From a bacterium (lineage in GTDB: Bacteria > Zhuqueibacterota > Zhuqueibacteria > Oleimicrobiales > Geothermoviventaceae), in assembly GCA_028275345.1 (NCBI GenBank), contig JAPWUV010000002.1, positions 310,001-374,000 on the forward strand: a stretch of 64,000 nucleotides of DNA, given 5' to 3'. How positions within the stretch are numbered: position 1 is the stretch's first letter; the number at the start of each line of letters is the position of its first letter. The notes beneath the pieces are model-generated. The model was not told where the DNA came from and made no database searches. It was given only the letters and a program-made list of their open reading frames with translations. The translations under genes were made by a program, and so were the position numbers. Positions 56,030 through 64,000 of this stretch are shown here, piece by piece.

Positions 56030-57685
56030 ATGCTTGAGTGGGAGCAGGTTCCGACTCGACGCGCGGTGGTAGACCTCAATCGGCGCTGCAATGCCCGATG
56101 CCGGATGTGCTACTATGCCCATAGCAGTGAACGATGGACCAAGCCCCTCGAGGCGGTGCGGGAGGAGCTGATCGCGGCGCGGCAGCGGGGCAACTTCTAC
56201 GTCGACTTCACGGGAGGAGAACCGACCGTCCATCCGCAGATCCTGGAAATCATCCAGTCGGCGCTTGAGCTCGGGCTTGAGACGTGTGTGATCACGAACG
56301 GCGTTGCGCCCCGGCGCATTGCCAAGATCGCGGATGCCGGCTGCCGAGAATGGCTCCTCTCGATCCACGGTCTCGAGGAGACTTTCGACTGGATCCTGGA
56401 CGTGCCGGGAGCCTGGGCCCGGATGTCGGAGACCATCCGGTTGCTCAAGGAGCGGGGTTGCTATCTCAGGGTCAACTGTACCCTCACGCGCTACAATGCC
56501 CATCAGCTTCCGGATCTGGCTCGGTTCTACGCCGAGGTGGTGGACCCTCATATCGTCAACTTCATCAACTTCAATCCCTACTACGAATGGGGCGCGGCAT
56601 CTCAACCAGAGGTGTATCAAAGGCTGAACGAGGTGCAGGTGCCCGTCTCGGAGGTGGCACCTTTCCTGCGCGAGGCCATCGACATCCTCGAAGAGGAGGG
56701 CATATGGACCAATGTCCGCTACTTCCCGATGTGCCTTCTGAAGGGCTACGAGAAACACGTGTGCAACATTCCCCAGGTCATGTTCGATCCGTTCGAATGG
56801 GATTACGGGGCACATCCGAAGACCGTGGAGGCGTACGCGCAGGTGGCAAAGGGGATGGCTTCGCGAATCCTGAGCAGGGAAGGCAAATGCGCCAGCTGCG
56901 GCGTGCGGGAGGTCTGCGGAGGGATCAATCGGAATTACTATCGCCTCCATGGCGATGGCGAGCTCCAACCCTACGATGCAATCGCTTCCGAGGTCTATGC
57001 GTTTCGCGACGACCTCTCCGCGGACATCATCATCCCTGCCTACCGGCCTTCCGCGAATCTCATGCGGTTGATGAATGAGATCGTGGAAAAGACACAGCCG
57101 CCATACAACGTGATCCTCATCCAAAAGGCCCAGAGCGCCGCGCGGAACCGGAACTGGGGCTTGGAACGAGCCCGAAGTCGTTACATCATCATGCTCGATG
57201 ACGACATCGTCAATCTCCCTTACGGTTGGAACCGAGCCCTCATTGAGATCCTTCGCGAAAATCGACACGTTCTCGCTGTATCCGCGAGACTTTTTAGGAT
57301 GGATGGCCTTCCCGGGAAGAACACGGCTAACAACTACGACCTGTCGGCCCCACTCGTGCCGGTGGAGATGATTCCCACAGCCTGCTGTGCCTTTCGTAAC
57401 ACGGACGTGAGGTTCGACGAGCGCTATATTCGCGCCGGCTGGGAGGATACGGACTTCTTCATGCAGCTCCGGCGCGCTCGGCCCGGGATCTTTGTCATCG
57501 CCAACACGGTACAGGTCGTTCATCTCAATGAGGAGAAGAATCAGGGGGGCGCATCCAATGAGTACAATCGCCGGCTCTTCTTGGCCAAGTGGTACGGGCA
57601 CGTGTCGCGGGCGGAAGTTGCCGGGGAACGTCCGAGGTGCGAGGAGAAGCTAGAACCTCGCCAAGCCAGCACGATTGAGAACTGA
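56030..57685 (+). CDS. Radical SAM protein fused to a GT2-like glycosyltransferase
   Basis: 551 residues. Residues 1-305 are a radical SAM enzyme: CNARCRMC (CxxxCxxC), FTGGEPTVHP, and a SPASM-like tail CASCGVREVCGG. From about residue 325 a GT-A fold glycosyltransferase follows: DIIIPAYRPS at the nucleotide-binding start and IIMLDDDIVN, the metal-binding DDD. It may modify a peptide or sugar and then add or move a sugar. GGAGGA precedes the ATG. It lies in a glycosyltransferase group next to flagellar genes. Confidence 0.85.
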   Translation: MLEWEQVPTRRAVVDLNRRCNARCRMCYYAHSSERWTKPLEAVREELIAARQRGNFYVDFTGGEPTVHPQILEIIQSALELGLETCVITNGVAPRRIAKIADAGCREWLLSIHGLEETFDWILDVPGAWARMSETIRLLKERGCYLRVNCTLTRYNAHQLPDLARFYAEVVDPHIVNFINFNPYYEWGAASQPEVYQRLNEVQVPVSEVAPFLREAIDILEEEGIWTNVRYFPMCLLKGYEKHVCNIPQVMFDPFEWDYGAHPKTVEAYAQVAKGMASRILSREGKCASCGVREVCGGINRNYYRLHGDGELQPYDAIASEVYAFRDDLSADIIIPAYRPSANLMRLMNEIVEKTQPPYNVILIQKAQSAARNRNWGLERARSRYIIMLDDDIVNLPYGWNRALIEILRENRHVLAVSARLFRMDGLPGKNTANNYDLSAPLVPVEMIPTACCAFRNTDVRFDERYIRAGWEDTDFFMQLRRARPGIFVIANTVQVVHLNEEKNQGGASNEYNRRLFLAKWYGHVSRAEVAGERPRCEEKLEPRQASTIEN

Positions 57686-57700
57686 GCGAGGGAGGGATGC

Positions 57701-59425
57701 GTGGCTGCAGGGTCGGTTCTTATCATCGGGCATTTGAAGCTCGGCGATGTGGTGCAGATTTTCCCGGCCGCGGCAGCCCTCAAAAGAAGCCGCCCGGTCG
57801 TGAGGATCTGGCTGCTCGGGCAGAAGTCTCCGGTACGACTGGCCGTGCGAAGTCCCCTCTTCGAGGGGGTCTTCGTCGCCGATTTTCCCGCATCATTTCC
57901 TTCGCTCGGCGCCGTCAACGCGTGGGCGGCTGCGATCGCCGAGCGCCTGCCGATCAGAGAATGGGAGGGGATTGTCAATCTCTCGCACAGCTTGCTTGGC
58001 GCGAGACTGACCGACCTCCTTCGCGCTCAGTGGAAGAGCGGGATGTTGCTCCGGGAGGATGGTACTCAGATCCTCGCCGGGAATGCCGAACGGCTTCTCT
58101 TCGGCTCGGTTGCCGCGCGACGCCTCAGCCGCCTTCACCTGTGCGATATCTACACACTCATGGTGCAGGCCGATCGGCAGGCGGAGTTGCCCCTAATCCG
58201 GGCGACGAGCGAGGAAATACGCCAAGTCCGGCAGATCCTCTCCTCCCACGGCTGGGATGCGCAGACCCCTCTCGCGGCTTTTCAGCTGGGGTCCGGGGGG
58301 CCGCAGAAGATCTGGCCGGTGGAGTATTTCGTCCAGGTGGGCCAACAGCTCAGCAGGATCCACGGGATAACTCCGGTGTTGATCGGCTCGGATGATGAGA
58401 AGCCGCTGGCCCGAGCTTACTTCGATCAGGGGTCGGGCGAGGCTTTCGATTTGGTCGGAGAGCTGCCGGCAGAGCTGCTGCCCGCGTTCTTCCGGGTCGT
58501 GCGCTTCCTCATCACCCCCGACACCGGCCCGGCTCACATTGCCGCTCTCTCAGGTTGCAGGGTAATTGGACTGTACTTCGCGACAGCCTGGGTGCACGAG
58601 ACGGGACCCTACGGAGATGGGCACCTGGTCTGGCAGGTGGAGATGCCATGTGCCCCTTGTTTCGCCCGCACCGTGTGCGCGGAGCGGCCCTGCTCCAGAA
58701 TGATCACACCGGATATGGTCCTTTGGGGACTGGCAAGAGCTGGCCTCCTCGGCCATGAGGGGGCAACAAGCGCAGCTCCTCCGCGTGAGGTGGAGAGCGT
58801 CCGGCTCTACCAGTCGTTCCGGAGCGAAGGGGGATACCAGCGCTATAGGCCTATCTACCCGGATGGCAAGACTGGGGAAGACATACTGGCAGAGTCGACG
58901 AGCGACGCGGCTCTCGAAATTGTGGCCCGAGGCCTACGCAGTAAGACCGAACTTCCATCCGGAACGGTGCTGCGCGGGGTGTCCCAAGACGATCCTGGCT
59001 TCGATGGCGCAACGGGCCTGTGGGAGCTCAGTCGAATCGCTCGTTCGGCAAGCAAGGAATGCGCCCAAATTCGTCGAGCCCTGCTGGTGGGAAGGCCGTA
59101 CAGGGAGGTGCAACGATTGAATGGCAAGCTCCAGGCTTTGGACGCGCAAGTGTCCCGCATCGGCGATCGAGCGGGCTTGGTCGGAGCCTACTTGAGGGAA
59201 GCTCTTCGACTCCTGCCGGGAGATAGCCTTTCCCAGCTCGCCGCGGAGGCGGAGGAGGTGTACGCCGCGGCTTCGGCGATGGCGGCTTCCGCTGCCAAGC
59301 GCCTCGCGGCGGCAAGGGCTGGGGCGGAATCCACAAGGGTGGAAGACAACGATGACGACGTGGGCAAAGGCAGTCCAGAACGAGAACACGCTGCGGTTGA
59401 GCCTGTGTCTGATCCTGCAGGATGA
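57701..59425 (+). CDS. Glycosyltransferase family 9 (heptosyltransferase-like) with C-terminal extension
   Basis: 574 residues. Residues 1-345 are GT9/heptosyltransferase-like: IIGHLKLGDVVQIFPAAAAL at the N-terminus and LITPDTGPAHIAALSG in the acceptor loop, then a Cys-rich stretch (CAPCFARTVCAERPC). Residues 355-574 are a helical extension not seen in classical GT9 enzymes. The GTG start follows GAGGGAGGG. The 3' end overlaps the next gene by 74 bp. Probable role: glycan assembly for flagellin or surface polymer. Confidence 0.82.
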   Translation: MAAGSVLIIGHLKLGDVVQIFPAAAALKRSRPVVRIWLLGQKSPVRLAVRSPLFEGVFVADFPASFPSLGAVNAWAAAIAERLPIREWEGIVNLSHSLLGARLTDLLRAQWKSGMLLREDGTQILAGNAERLLFGSVAARRLSRLHLCDIYTLMVQADRQAELPLIRATSEEIRQVRQILSSHGWDAQTPLAAFQLGSGGPQKIWPVEYFVQVGQQLSRIHGITPVLIGSDDEKPLARAYFDQGSGEAFDLVGELPAELLPAFFRVVRFLITPDTGPAHIAALSGCRVIGLYFATAWVHETGPYGDGHLVWQVEMPCAPCFARTVCAERPCSRMITPDMVLWGLARAGLLGHEGATSAAPPREVESVRLYQSFRSEGGYQRYRPIYPDGKTGEDILAESTSDAALEIVARGLRSKTELPSGTVLRGVSQDDPGFDGATGLWELSRIARSASKECAQIRRALLVGRPYREVQRLNGKLQALDAQVSRIGDRAGLVGAYLREALRLLPGDSLSQLAAEAEEVYAAASAMAASAAKRLAAARAGAESTRVEDNDDDVGKGSPEREHAAVEPVSDPAG

Positions 59426-62261
59426 AGGAAAGCCGCTGGAGCCCTCGGTCGAGAGCGTCCGAGGAATCGTCGATGAAATCCTTTTGGTAAGTGCGGGTTG
59501 CGATGGCTCGGCTCCCGAAGCCGCCCACCGTCTCGGTGCCAAGTGGGTCTCGGGGAAGGGGGGCACCCACCTCGAAGATGCCTGCGATCGAGCCCTCCGC
59601 GAGGCCTCTGGCGATTGGATCTTGGTATTGAAGGCCGGAGAGACGATCCCGGAGCGCTGCCGCAGGTCCATCCGGGAGGCCATCGAACGGCCAGTCGGAG
59701 ATGCATACCGTCTCCGAGTCGCTGAGTCCGGACCCGGCGGGTCCGAGGCGAAGACTGAACCCCCGGATCTTGGCGGCCGCCAGTGTATCCGTCTCTTTCG
59801 GAAGGTGCCGGGGATCATCTTTCGAGATCCGGATGGCATCCTGCTGGAAGAATCCGGCGGGCATCTCGGCTTACGGGTTGCCGATCTGCCCGGCGTTGTG
59901 GTGGTCTCCTTCCGCGGATCGGGGGAGAGGCAAATAGCGGAACGTTCGTCCAGGCCGAAGGAGCAAGAGGTCGTGCCCCAATCTGACGACGTGTACTCCC
60001 TGCTGGAGATGGCGAGGCAGCGCTTCCGGCAGGGGCGGAATGAGGAAGCTGTCCAGGTGTGTGATCGGGCTCTCCAACGGCTCCGGCAGGGCGGGGAAAG
60101 GGCGGATAGGAAGCGGTTGCTTGCCAGTCTTTGGATGTTGAAGGGCGACGCGCTCAAGAGCCTGGGCCAATACGAGGATGCCATTGCGACCTACCGCCAG
60201 TGCATGCACGAGGTCGGCGTCTCGCCGGCGCTGTTGAACAACCTGGGTGCGGCGTACGAAAGCTTGGGGCGGTACGAGGAGGCTGCCCACTGCTACCGAG
60301 AAGCTGCAAGCCAAGACCCCATTGCCCCGAGGCCGAAACAGAACCTCGCGCGTGTGGAGCGGAAGCTCCGGAAGGAACGCACTCTCTCCGTGTGCATGAT
60401 CGTCCGCGATGCGGCCAGGACCTTGCCGAGAGCTCTGGAGTCCGCCACCCACTTTGCCGACGAGATCGTGGTGGTCGACACGGGCTCACGCGATGAGACG
60501 GTAGAGATCGCCAAGCGATTCGGAGCCAAGCTGGGGCACTTCGCGTGGTGTGATGATTTCGCGGCGGCCCGTAATGCCTCCCTCGATCTGGCCACGAGCG
60601 ATTGGGTGATGTGGCTGGATGCGGACGATTACGTGCCCCCGACCGAGTGGCCGAAGCTCCAGGAACTCAAGTACCAGCCCCTCGATCGTGCCTTCATGTT
60701 CCTTCTCAAGAATGAGGGAGCTGTCTTCGAGTCTTGTTGGCAAACGCGGATGTTTCCGAGGCACCCGAAGCTCAGATTCCGCTTTCCGGTACACGAGCAG
60801 ATTTCCCCGGCTGTCTCCCAGCTCGGCCTGCAAGTCAAGACCGCGAACGTGACCATCGTACATGCCGGCTACGAAACGAAAGAAGTGGTGCTTGCCAAGA
60901 AGGAGAAGTACCTGCGGATGCTCGTTCGTCACCTGGAACAGCATCCGGAGGACACGCTGAGCCGCTATCACGCTGCCTTCTTGTACCACGCCTTAGGTAG
61001 GTTTCCGGAGGCAGTTGCGGAATACCAAAGGATAGTGGAGGACCATCGCTTCGAAAAGGAATATCCCCTGGCGTACGCAAGTGCATGGCTTTACCTTGGA
61101 CGCACCTATTTGTCCATGGGCAACCTGGACCGCGCCGAAGAAGCCCTCCGTCGCGCACAGGAGCTTGACCCCCACAGTCAGCTGACTTTGGTTTCCCTTG
61201 CCCAGGTGTACAATGCCAAAGGAGATCATGGGAGGGCTCTCGAATCGCTCCGAGGACTGAGAGCCGAATCCGTCCATCCCACTTCCCATCCCATGGACGT
61301 GCAGGCACTGGCGTATGCGATCGAGAATGAGCGAGGAATAGCCTACGAAGGGCTAAACGACTTCAAGCGAGCTTTCAAGGCATATCTCAAAGCCCAGAGG
61401 GCTACGTGGCGATACGATTTTGCCGTCAAGCGGGCCTCCCGGATCCTGAACGAGCTGCAGGGAGAGGTCTGGGAGCGATGGTTCCTGCGTCTATTGGAGT
61501 CGGGGGACGCAAACTGCGAGACTCTATTCGAGGTCGGGAGCAACCTAGTTGGCGGCGGAAAACCGCGCTTGGCGCTTCGGGCATTTGAGATCGCGGTCGA
61601 GCGCGATCCGACGTACGTGAAGGCTTGGCGTGCATTGGCCAGGGTCAAGCGGCATCTCGAGGGAACGGAAGCTGCCTACCGCGTTCTTGCACAAGGGCTT
61701 CAGCGGAACCCAAGCTCGGAGACCCTTGCCACCGACGTTGCGGAGTTGCTCTTCGAGCTCGAGCGCTTCCAGGAGATCATCCATTTGGGCCACCCCGCGG
61801 TTGGACCGGCACGAATTGCAGCAAGCCTGCTGCTGGGGGATATGCATAGGCTAAGGCAGGAAGCGACCGCTTGGCGGGCACTGGCCGCTTCCTCGGAGCT
61901 CAGTACGCGATCCCTTTGGGAAGCAGGTAAGTTCCTTCCGGAGCCTTTCCGCTTCATGATGGCCGTAGCATGTGGAGCGGTCGACCCTCGCCTGCCAGAA
62001 GCCGTGGAAGCGGGTGTAAAGGGCTGGCTGGAGCGACGCCGACCCGATCGCGCGCTCACGTTGGCGGAACGATTTGCCCTCCATTGCCCGCAGGAGCCTT
62101 TGGCCTTTGAGCTGCTAGGAGCCTGCTACCAAGTGCTCGGAGTGCCTGCGGCGGTCCGAATGTGCGAGGAGCGGCTTCGGGAGCTCGTAGCGGGTTCGGA
62201 ACCTGCCTCTCCCGCGGCAAGCTTGGTTTCGTCGACCGGGGCTACCCCGGAGCCGAGATGA
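59352..62261 (+). CDS. TPR-containing glycosyltransferase with two GT2 domains
   Basis: 969 residues. N-terminal GT2-like domain (1-190, LSLCLILQDEGK) without a clear DxD, so possibly degenerate. TPR helices 200-335 (LNNLGAAYESLGRYEEAAHC). A second, intact GT2 domain 340-560: LSVCMIVRDAARTLPRALES, VVDTGSRDETVEIA and DWVMWLDADDY. TPR repeats continue to about 900. Proteins of this layout glycosylate proteins in flagellar or bacteriocin loci. It overlaps the preceding gene, so coupling is likely. Confidence 0.85.
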   Translation: MTTWAKAVQNENTLRLSLCLILQDEGKPLEPSVESVRGIVDEILLVSAGCDGSAPEAAHRLGAKWVSGKGGTHLEDACDRALREASGDWILVLKAGETIPERCRRSIREAIERPVGDAYRLRVAESGPGGSEAKTEPPDLGGRQCIRLFRKVPGIIFRDPDGILLEESGGHLGLRVADLPGVVVVSFRGSGERQIAERSSRPKEQEVVPQSDDVYSLLEMARQRFRQGRNEEAVQVCDRALQRLRQGGERADRKRLLASLWMLKGDALKSLGQYEDAIATYRQCMHEVGVSPALLNNLGAAYESLGRYEEAAHCYREAASQDPIAPRPKQNLARVERKLRKERTLSVCMIVRDAARTLPRALESATHFADEIVVVDTGSRDETVEIAKRFGAKLGHFAWCDDFAAARNASLDLATSDWVMWLDADDYVPPTEWPKLQELKYQPLDRAFMFLLKNEGAVFESCWQTRMFPRHPKLRFRFPVHEQISPAVSQLGLQVKTANVTIVHAGYETKEVVLAKKEKYLRMLVRHLEQHPEDTLSRYHAAFLYHALGRFPEAVAEYQRIVEDHRFEKEYPLAYASAWLYLGRTYLSMGNLDRAEEALRRAQELDPHSQLTLVSLAQVYNAKGDHGRALESLRGLRAESVHPTSHPMDVQALAYAIENERGIAYEGLNDFKRAFKAYLKAQRATWRYDFAVKRASRILNELQGEVWERWFLRLLESGDANCETLFEVGSNLVGGGKPRLALRAFEIAVERDPTYVKAWRALARVKRHLEGTEAAYRVLAQGLQRNPSSETLATDVAELLFELERFQEIIHLGHPAVGPARIAASLLLGDMHRLRQEATAWRALAASSELSTRSLWEAGKFLPEPFRFMMAVACGAVDPRLPEAVEAGVKGWLERRRPDRALTLAERFALHCPQEPLAFELLGACYQVLGVPAAVRMCEERLRELVAGSEPASPAASLVSSTGATPEPR

Positions 62262-62276
62262 GCGGCAAGGCGGCGT

Positions 62277-64000
62277 TCAGCGGAGTAGCAGCAGGCGGCG
62301 GGCAGACCTCCAGCCCCCTGCCTCGGCCACGCAGGTGTACACCCCCGAGGCGAGCCCGCTGCCGTCCAGCTGAAGCTCGTGGATGCCGGGTTGGAGCGTC
62401 CCGGCGTCCAATTGCCGTACCCGTCGCCCGTGGGCGTCGTAAAGGGTGACGCGAACGTGCGCGGGTTGTGGAACGGCGAGCCGAATCACCGTACGGTTAT
62501 TGAACGGATTGGGGTAGTTGCCAAGCAGGCAGAACTCGACCGGCAGTTCAGAGGGTCGAGTTACGCCCAGCACGCGTTGGAATTCCGCCAGCACCACCTT
62601 GTTCCCGTCCATGACGAGGTAGGCGGGGTTGGCGGTGCCGGAAAGATCGCCAGCCCAGCCGACAAATCGCCATCCACTATCGGGGATGGCGGTTAACGCG
62701 ACCGTGTCCCCGAGGGCGTAGGTCCCTCCCGGCGGGTCAAGTTGCACCCGTCCACCGCCATTCACCCAGAGGGCCAGCTGTACCTGCGGGAGCATTTCGA
62801 AGCGGGCGATGAGGAGGGTGTCCTGCGCCAGGGTCAGCGAGTCGATCGCATTTGCCCCAGACAGCGCCCCCTCCCAGCGGACGAAGCGCCAGCCGGGATC
62901 CGGCCTTGCCCACACGACGAGGCGGGTACCTCGGGGATAGATGCCTCCGGGTGGCTGGAGCTCGATTCGTCCTCGACCCACGATCTGAACCCTGAGGCCG
63001 ACCTCGTCGAGGGAGGGATCCGGCAGGAACACGGCGACCACACGCTTGTTGTCGTTTACGACGAGACTATCGGGATTCGCCGACCCTGCCAGGTCGCCTT
63101 CCCAGTGATCGAATCTCCAGTTCGGCATCCTCAGAGCGAGGAGTCGAACGACCGAACCGATGGGATAACTGCCGCCCGGTGGCGACAGTTCGACGGAACC
63201 CTGACCCTCCACGAGGACCTCAACGCGCTTGTGGTGGAAGACAGGAACCGCGCTCCAGAAATCCACTCCGTTGCCGAAAACTTCGTTATTCTCGAGGACT
63301 ATCCCGGTCCCGGCGAGGATTCGTATTCCGTAGGCATTGCCGTGGACGCGGTTTTCCACGAGCCGGATATCGACAGGATCGCCCACCCCTCGGCCTTCGG
63401 TGCCCGGGTCATGGGCGAGGAGAATTCCCGCGAAGCCGTAGCCGGGATTGTCGTGAATCCAATTCCCCTTGACAAGGGTTCGGGGGGCATTGAGCAGGTA
63501 GAGCCCCTTTCCGCTGGTCACGCGGCTCCCCGTGACCTCATTGCACTCGATTCGAGTGTCGGGAGAACCAAGGTAGACCTTGACGCCTTCCCTGCAGTTC
63601 ACCATGAGGTTGTGGTGGATGTAATTGTAGGGGCCGGACGCGTCATGGGTCGAGCCCGTATTTCCTACTCCCACTCCGGCTGCCGTGGTCACGTCGTAGA
63701 CCTCGTTTTCCGTGATCTCGTTGAGGTACTCGTCTTCGCCATGAAGGTCGATGGCGTCCAAAAGAACGGCGTCGAAGCGGTTCTTTCTGACCAGATTGTT
63801 GTGCGTGGCATATTGGAGAACCACCCCGTGACGCAAATATGGGCCCACGAACCGGCAGCCTTCCACCAGATTGAATCTGGAATTATTGTCGGGCAATCCA
63901 TTGCCCAAAATGCAGACCCCGTAGCCAGCGCCTCCAGGTCCGACGTCTGTCGCCTTGTGAAAGAAGCAGTCACGTACCACGACATCGTAGCTGTTCTGGA
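62277..64000 (-). CDS. Secreted beta-helix protein with InlB-like repeats and C-terminal sorting domain (partial)
   Basis: The frame is open to the window end, so the start lies beyond 64000; at least 573 residues are present. The first 240 visible residues are right-handed parallel beta-helix repeats (NLVEGCRFVGPYLRHGVVLQ, NLVRKNRF, LVENRVHGNAYGIRI). Three tandem ~72-residue repeats follow (62580-63224) of the divergent InlB B-type, each with PPGG..Y and a W-rich FxxWxG. The last 85 residues are an Ig-like sorting domain: NYPNPFNNRT and VRVTLYDAHGRRV. It is probably exported and exposed on the surface. It converges on the preceding gene with only 15 bp between. Confidence 0.85.
   Translation of the reverse strand, partial: QNSYDVVVRDCFFHKATDVGPGGAGYGVCILGNGLPDNNSRFNLVEGCRFVGPYLRHGVVLQYATHNNLVRKNRFDAVLLDAIDLHGEDEYLNEITENEVYDVTTAAGVGVGNTGSTHDASGPYNYIHHNLMVNCREGVKVYLGSPDTRIECNEVTGSRVTSGKGLYLLNAPRTLVKGNWIHDNPGYGFAGILLAHDPGTEGRGVGDPVDIRLVENRVHGNAYGIRILAGTGIVLENNEVFGNGVDFWSAVPVFHHKRVEVLVEGQGSVELSPPGGSYPIGSVVRLLALRMPNWRFDHWEGDLAGSANPDSLVVNDNKRVVAVFLPDPSLDEVGLRVQIVGRGRIELQPPGGIYPRGTRLVVWARPDPGWRFVRWEGALSGANAIDSLTLAQDTLLIARFEMLPQVQLALWVNGGGRVQLDPPGGTYALGDTVALTAIPDSGWRFVGWAGDLSGTANPAYLVMDGNKVVLAEFQRVLGVTRPSELPVEFCLLGNYPNPFNNRTVIRLAVPQPAHVRVTLYDAHGRRVRQLDAGTLQPGIHELQLDGSGLASGVYTCVAEAGGWRSARRLLLLR
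62580..63224 (-). repeat. Three tandem InlB-type protein repeats
   Basis: Three consecutive repeats of about 72 codons within the beta-helix protein gene. Each has the order G-x-G-x-(V/I)-x-L-x-PPGG-x-Y, then WRF-x-x-W-x-G-x-L-x-G and a C-terminal V/I-A-x-F. The copies are diverged at DNA level and so are old duplications. Confidence 0.8.

Noticed and set aside
55886-57601. 571-codon minus-strand frame opposite the radical SAM/glycosyltransferase gene
   Set aside because: The plus-strand protein has intact motifs across its full length; the antisense product has no domains.

Overview
The window is a GC-rich (about 60%) chromosomal segment from a diderm, flagellated bacterium. FlgH (L ring) and FlgI (P ring) imply an outer membrane. 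The last gene ends in an Ig-like PNPFN sorting domain of the type IX/FlgD-like kind that is common in the FCB superphylum and allied uncultured phyla (KSB1/Zhuqueibacterota, Zixibacteria, Latescibacterota, Calditrichota). I place it there with moderate confidence and cannot name a genus. I see no transposase, integrase, CRISPR array, rRNA or convincing tRNA. This looks like stable core chromosome, not an island.

Layout. 0.1-3.7 kb: argG, a sugar-isomerase-like TIM barrel gene, argH. 4.3-6.1 kb: an SDR oxidoreductase and a macrodomain protein. 6.1-7.4 kb: 1.35 kb with no credible gene. 7.4-14.3 kb: a glycyl radical activase, a trans-4-hydroxyproline dehydratase-like glycyl radical enzyme, an HpcH/HpaI aldolase and a large secreted glycosidase-like protein. 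14.6-23.2 kb: a Cys-rich unknown protein, proS, an AGCS symporter, a zinc-ribbon protein, era, a SpoIID-like lipoprotein, an alkaline-phosphatase-superfamily enzyme and a bifunctional nuclease, ending at a clean terminator. 23.3-31.5 kb: a complete phosphate regulon (phoB-phoR, pstS-C-A-B, a secreted esterase, phoU) with Pho-box-like repeats before pstS. 32.3-34.3 kb: a methyltransferase/ATP-grasp fusion. 34.5-42.8 kb, minus strand: an aromatic amino acid operon. 42.9-45.5 kb: a penicillin-acylase-family lipoprotein and mscL. 46.0-54.7 kb: a flagellar rod/ring/hook-filament junction cluster, flgF-G-A-H-I-J-N-K-L-fliW-csrA. 54.7-62.3 kb: an epimerase and glycosyltransferase genes that probably glycosylate flagellin or the cell surface. 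62.3-64.0 kb, minus strand: a secreted beta-helix protein cut by the window end.

The main discovery is the control region of the aromatic operon. The operon holds all seven shikimate-pathway enzymes plus chorismate mutase and prephenate dehydrogenase. It is preceded by a sigma70-like promoter, a 31-codon leader peptide with six aromatic codons in ten (Phe, Trp, Phe, Phe, Tyr, Tyr), and four RNA segments that pair as 1:2, 2:3 or 3:4. The 3:4 pair is a rho-independent terminator just before the first structural gene. This is the complete architecture of ribosome-mediated attenuation, apparently sensing Phe, Trp and Tyr together.

Other points: in-phase 11-bp CTAACA repeats and a perfect TATAAT before pstS; a 13-bp hairpin inside the start of pstC; a glycyl radical enzyme that keeps every HypD active-site residue I can recall; a FlgJ whose muramidase domain is a lytic transglycosylase; and two unusual fusions (methyltransferase/ATP-grasp, radical SAM/glycosyltransferase).
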